Assembly (NCBI GenBank): GCA_963702755.1
Contig: CAVPDZ010000007.1
Location: 62,001 to 126,000, forward strand
Direction: 5' to 3'
Length of the DNA: 64,000 nucleotides
Source: JAJPKK01 sp963702755
GTDB taxonomy: Bacteria > Pseudomonadota > Alphaproteobacteria > Rhizobiales > Xanthobacteraceae
Part shown: piece by piece, positions 60,490 to 64,000 of the stretch
Numbering within the stretch: position 1 is the first letter of the stretch
Layout of the letters: every line of letters begins with the position of its first letter
The notes under the pieces: generated by a model
Database searches by the model: none
What the model was told of the DNA's origin: nothing
The model's input: the letters and a program-made list of their open reading frames with translations, nothing else
Translations under genes and position numbers: made by a program

Positions 60490-61773
60490 ATGACGACGAC
60501 GAGCGTAATAACCGGCAGCGACCATCATCCGACCGCGTGGTATGCGGAGATGAATGCGGCCGAGAAGCGGACGTTCTGGGCCTGTCTCGGCGGCTGGATG
60601 CTGGACGCCATGGACGTCCAGATGTTCAGCTTCTCGATACCGGCGATCATCGCGGCGTTCTCGATCACCAATGCCGATGCTGGTCTCATCGGCACCGCGA
60701 CCTTGCTGTCGTCGGCCTTCGGCGGCTGGATTGCCGGCGCGCTCTCGGATCGGTTCGGACGCGTGCGCACGCTCCAGATCACCATCGCGTGGTTTGCCGG
60801 CTTCACCTTCCTGTGCGGCTTTGCCCAAAGCTACGCGCAGCTGTTTGCCTTTCGCGCGCTGATGGGCTTCGGCTTCGGCGGCGAGTGGGCGGCAGCGGCG
60901 GTGCTGGTCGGCGAAGTGATCCGCGCGGAACATCGCGGCAAGGCGGTCGGCACGTTGCAGTCGGCGTGGCCGATCGGCTGGGGCATTGCGGCGCTGATCG
61001 CGACGCTGTTTTTCAGCGTCCTGCCGCAGGAGCTGGCGTGGCGCGCGCTGTTCTGGTTCGGGCTCAGCCCGGCGCTGCTGGTGTTCTTCGTGCGGCGCTT
61101 CGTCGACGAGCCGCCGGTGTTCACGAAGACGAAGGAGAATCTCGCGGCGGCAGGCAAGACGGCAAATTTCCTGGAAATCTTCTCGCCGGCGATGCTGCGC
61201 ACGACGATCCTGACCTGCCTCCTTTCCACCGGCGCCCAGGGCGGGTACTACGCCATCACCACGTGGCTGCCGACCTTCCTGCGGACCGAGCGCAAGCTCA
61301 CGGTGCTCGGCACCGGCGGATATCTCGCCGTCATCATCATCGGCTCGTTCATCGGCGGCACGATCAGCGCCTGGCTCAGCGATCGCATCGGGCGGCGCGC
61401 GAACTTCATCTTGTTCGCGGCGTGCTCGATCGTGACGGTCATCGTCTATACGCAGCTTCCCGTCGACGACACGCTGATGCTGTTCCTCGGCTTCCCGCTC
61501 GGTTTCTTCTCGCAGGGCGTATTTTCCGGCATGGGGCCGTTCCTGACCGAGTTGTTCCCGACCCGCATGCGCGGCTCGGGCCAAGGCTTCACGTACAACT
61601 TCGGCCGCGGCATCGCTGCGATGAACCCGCTGCTCGTCGGCATACTCAGCGCGACCCTGCCGCTCGGACAATCGATCGGCCTGTTCGCGGCCGCAGCCTA
61701 CAGCCTCCTCATGGCCGCCGCGCTGCTGCTGCCGGAAACCAAGGGCCGCCTCCTCACCGCCGAAGCGAGTTGA
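60490..61773 (+). CDS. MFS transporter, sugar acid / aromatic acid symporter-like
   Basis: A 427-residue, 12-transmembrane transporter. It starts WYAEMNAAEKRTFWACLGGW, then MLDAMDVQMFSF and the MFS motif ALSDRFGRVRT between TM2 and TM3, and the repeat WLSDRIGRRAN in the second half. It resembles the metabolite:H+ symporter (AAHS/sialate-like) group. No frameshift is seen. It is only 30 bases after the exported protein, so cotranscription is likely. A palindromic hairpin follows. Confidence 0.88.
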   Translation: MTTTSVITGSDHHPTAWYAEMNAAEKRTFWACLGGWMLDAMDVQMFSFSIPAIIAAFSITNADAGLIGTATLLSSAFGGWIAGALSDRFGRVRTLQITIAWFAGFTFLCGFAQSYAQLFAFRALMGFGFGGEWAAAAVLVGEVIRAEHRGKAVGTLQSAWPIGWGIAALIATLFFSVLPQELAWRALFWFGLSPALLVFFVRRFVDEPPVFTKTKENLAAAGKTANFLEIFSPAMLRTTILTCLLSTGAQGGYYAITTWLPTFLRTERKLTVLGTGGYLAVIIIGSFIGGTISAWLSDRIGRRANFILFAACSIVTVIVYTQLPVDDTLMLFLGFPLGFFSQGVFSGMGPFLTELFPTRMRGSGQGFTYNFGRGIAAMNPLLVGILSATLPLGQSIGLFAAAAYSLLMAAALLLPETKGRLLTAEAS

Positions 61774-61787
61774 CCCGTCTACTTACT

Positions 61788-61842
61788 CTTTTTCTTCCCC
61801 TCCCCCGCAAGCGCGTCCCGCATGCGGGGGAGGGAAAAGAAA
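61788..61842. terminator. GC-rich palindrome (CCCTCCCC family, copy F), likely bidirectional terminator
   Basis: CTTTTTCTTCCCCTCCCCCG and the inverse CGGGGGAGGGAAAAGAAAGG form a long stem between the convergent MFS and LVIVD genes. T-rich flanks on each strand would allow termination from both sides. Confidence 0.75.
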
Positions 61843-61893
61843 GGCGGAGCTCCGATATGCTCGCGACGATGTCCGTTCTTCGAAGCGTTGACG

Positions 61894-63349
61894 TTACGGC
61901 TGGCCGGCGACCTTGCGGGCGTCGCCGGTGAGTTCGAGGATGTGCATGCCGGTGTTGGCGCGGTCGACGATGTAGATGTAGCCGCGATCGTCGGTCTCGA
62001 CGTTGTTGGTCTGGATCGCGACCTTGCAGCGCTCCTTGCCATCGACCTGGATGCAGCGCTTGTCGGTCGCCTCGGTGATCGCCGGGATGTAGTAGCCGAT
62101 CTCCTTCGGCTGGTAGGGGTTGCGCACGTCGATCGCGCGGACGCCGGCGTTGAAGTAGGTGACCATGGCGACCTTCTTGTAGAAGACGGGTGCCATGCTC
62201 TCGTTCGAGGAATGCGAGCCGAAGCGGCCGCCGCGGTCGCAGAAGTGGCCGCTCGCCTCGGGCACCATGAAGGTCGGACACCATGGTCGGCGTCTTTTCG
62301 AGCGTCACGTCGGCGAACCACACCATTTGGCGCGCTTCCTGGCACTCGTTGCGGATCTGCTCATCGACGATCATGACGAAGTCGCGGACCGCGCCGTCCT
62401 TGTCCTTGGCGAACTCCGCCATCGGCATCTGCAGCATCGGCAATGTCGTGTGGGCGCCGTTCCAGGCCGACATATCGAGTTGGCTGATCTCGGGGTAGCG
62501 CAGGTTCTCCGGCGTCGGCTCTTTCGGGCCGTTGAGCAGTTTCTCGCGATCGACGATCTGCAGCACGCCGCCCTTGTCGGTGCCGTAGCCGAAATAGACA
62601 CGGTTGCCCTTCGGGCCGGTGGAGATCGGGCCGTGAAGATCGGCCGGGATGGTGCCGGTTGCGCCGGGCTCCTGGCCGGGCAGGCCGAAGTCGCGGATAT
62701 GCACGGGCTTCGCCGGATCGCTCAAGTCGAAGATCTGAGTCATGCGCTTGACGCGCCAGTCGGGCACGCCCGACACGAGATAGGCGATGCCGGTGTCGCA
62801 CTCCCACCAGCTCTTATGAGTGTCCTTGAGGCCCATGACGATGCGGGTCAGCAGGCTCGGATTGGCCGGATCGGTGACGTCCCAGATCTCGTGGCCCTCG
62901 CTGCCGAAGACGCGCAGCAGATAGAACTTGTTGGGATCGCCCTTGGGCAACTGGCTGCCGGCGCACACCCGCGTCATCTGGGCACCGCCCTGCTCGTTGA
63001 ACCCTTCGGTGCCGGGAATGTGCTTGAGGTAGCGCGGATGGGCGGGATCGGTCACGTCGACGATCGAGGTGCCGTTGAACTCGGCCTGGCCGGTCAGCGG
63101 ATTCATCGGCTTCGGCGTCTCGCGATTGCCGCCGTGATGACCGATATAGGCGATGTAGCGGTTGCCCTGCTTGGCGATGGTCGGCTGGTAGGCGCTGCGG
63201 GCCTGCAGGTCGTTATAGCCGACGAGACGCATATTCAGCGCCTCGGGCTGATCGCCGATGTGCTGCTGCTGCGCCGCCGCGGGCATGACAAACGCGACGA
63301 GTGCCGTCGCGGTACATCCCGCCGCCGCGGACCATACCGACTGCATCAT
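61894..63349 (-). CDS. exported LVIVD-repeat beta-propeller-like protein, frameshifted near 62275
   Basis: About 484 residues after repair. A signal peptide (cleaved near PAAAQQQ) is followed by LVIVD-type repeats, seen as SIVDVTDPAHPRYL, EIWDVTDPANPSLL, QIFDLSDPAKPVHI and AIDVRNPYQPKEI. An extra G near 62275 breaks TPTMVSTFMVPEASGHF. Such proteins form beta-propellers outside the cytoplasm and have no assigned enzyme role. GGGAGG lies seven bases before ATG 63349. It is convergent with the MFS gene. Confidence 0.83.
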
Positions 63350-63535
63350 ATGGAGACCTCCCTGCGATCTTGAGCCCAATCAGGCCATCGTGGCATGTTA
63401 GCACACCGCGCCATGGCCTGGGCACCCGTGCGGAGCGGCCGGCAACGCGCTAGACTTTGCTCAAGCTCGTCCGAGCGGAGATCAAGCTGACCAACGCAAC
63501 TCGCGGGCGGACAGACGAACCCGGGAGGACCTCAC

Positions 63536-63820
63536 GTGCATTTCGTCATTCACGCGGTCGATCGCCCCGATGCGCTCGCGACGCGGGCGAAGTTTTACCG
63601 CGTCCATCGCATCCATCTCGACGAAGCGATCAAGCACGGCGTTACGGTGACGACCGCCGGAACCTTGGTCGCCGAGGACGGCGAAACCCCGGTCGGCAGC
63701 CTGTTCATCCTTGAAGCCGAGAACCGCGCCGCCATCGACGCGTTCACCGCGAGCGACCCCTACCGCGTGCACGGCGTATGGCGGACCGTCGACGTGCATT
63801 ACTACAACAAGAAACGGTGA
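63536..63820 (+). CDS. YCII-domain protein
   Basis: A 94-residue small cytoplasmic protein with the YCII-related fold: MHFVIHAVDRPDAL at the start, then HRIHLDEAIKHGVTVTTAG and the closing DPYRVHGVWRTVDVHYY. The conserved His-Asp pair of the family is visible. Such proteins may be enzymes acting on aromatic or chlorinated catechol-type products, but activity is unproven. The start is GTG, with GGGAGG seven bases before it. Confidence 0.87.
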   Translation: MHFVIHAVDRPDALATRAKFYRVHRIHLDEAIKHGVTVTTAGTLVAEDGETPVGSLFILEAENRAAIDAFTASDPYRVHGVWRTVDVHYYNKKR

Positions 63821-63843
63821 GCTGAGCGACGTAGCGATTTACG

Positions 63844-64000
63844 TCACTTGATCTCGCGCCAGATGCCGAGGGCTTCCTGGGCCGGGCGATCGGAGATCGA
63901 GAACAGCACCAATTCGCGCGCCGCTTCGTGGGCGTAGTATTGCCAGGGCGGTGCCACGAAGACGTCGCCGGCGCTCCAGGCGAAATCCTTGTCGCCGATG
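63844..64000 (-). CDS. cupin-domain protein, C-terminal part (gentisate 1,2-dioxygenase-like), cut by window edge
   Basis: The last 51 codons of a minus-strand gene running off the window: GDKDFAWSAGDVFVAPPW, then QYYAHEAARELVLFSISDRP and a stop at 63844-63846. The GDVFVAPPW block followed by HEA is the second cupin motif of gentisate/1-hydroxy-2-naphthoate dioxygenase-like proteins, which open aromatic rings with Fe(II). Only the C-terminus is seen, so substrate and length are unknown. It fits the aromatic-acid theme of the neighbouring genes. Confidence 0.7.
   Translation of the reverse strand, partial: IGDKDFAWSAGDVFVAPPWQYYAHEAARELVLFSISDRPAQEALGIWREIK

Noticed and set aside
59683..61671. 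A 660-codon open frame antisense to the second GQW protein and MFS gene
   Set aside because: Rich in Arg, Glu and Ala without domains; the opposite strand has clear MFS and exported-protein features.

Overview
This is a GC-rich alphaproteobacterial chromosome segment. The gene sets and their order (murC-murB-ddl-ftsQ-ftsA-ftsZ-lpxC-bamD; leuC-rplS-trmD-rimM-rpsP-ffh; dapF-mtaB) point to Hyphomicrobiales (Rhizobiales). The many TctC-type receptors, hydantoinase-like and aromatic-acid-transporter genes and the interspersed palindromes suggest the Bradyrhizobium / Xanthobacteraceae (Pseudolabrys-like) side of that order. The taxonomic placement is inference; no 16S rRNA is present.

Layout. 0-6.2 kb: a partial TetR regulator, a universal stress protein, a cytochrome c and the glycolate oxidase operon glcDEF. 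6.2-10.6 kb: a histone-H1-like Lys/Ala/Pro protein, the disaggregase clpB with a strong terminator, and a small exported protein. 10.8-22 kb: the division and cell-wall cluster murC, murB, [FAD monooxygenase], ddl, ftsQ, ftsA, ftsZ, lpxC, bamD. The monooxygenase is a foreign-looking insert coupled to ddl by an ATGA overlap. 22-26 kb: a lone flhA, a Spy/CpxP-like LTXXQ protein with a long Gly/Arg/Tyr tail, and tRNA-Lys(CTT). 26-28.2 kb: a complete IS630-family element with TA target duplication and a base-composition-shifted patch with a P-loop kinase. 28.3-36.6 kb: an MDR oxidoreductase, a mini-metallopeptidase, then leuC and the rplS-trmD-rimM-rpsP-ffh ribosome/SRP block on the minus strand. 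37-42 kb: metallo-beta-lactamase, GyrI-like protein, dapF, mtaB and a PNPOx-like protein. 42-46 kb: an orphan NitT/TauT-type binding protein, an unnamed exported protein and an AAHS-type MFS transporter lie between mtaB and ftsY. 46-54 kb: a pseudouridine synthase, an SDR, hydantoinase-like hyuA/hyuB and a TctC-type receptor. 54-64 kb: a DUF4139 protein, an exported amidohydrolase with a C-terminal IPT/TIG-like domain, an exported metallo-beta-lactamase, a second copy of the exported-protein plus MFS pair, an LVIVD protein, a YCII protein and the end of a cupin (gentisate-dioxygenase-like).

Two properties cut across the window. First, about 25 single-base indels interrupt otherwise well-conserved genes, including ones expected to be essential (murB, rplS, clpB). 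Nearly all are one extra base, which looks like consensus error from long reads rather than decay; I annotate these as intact genes with a shift and give the position. Second, at least six families of palindromic interspersed repeats occur. One (CCCTCCCC...GGGGAGGG) has six copies, two of them inside reading frames (pseudouridine synthase, hyuB) and one supplying the apparent Shine-Dalgarno of hyuA.

The best candidates for something not well described are the duplicated exported-protein/MFS module, the gene-invading palindromes, and the monooxygenase embedded in the division cluster.
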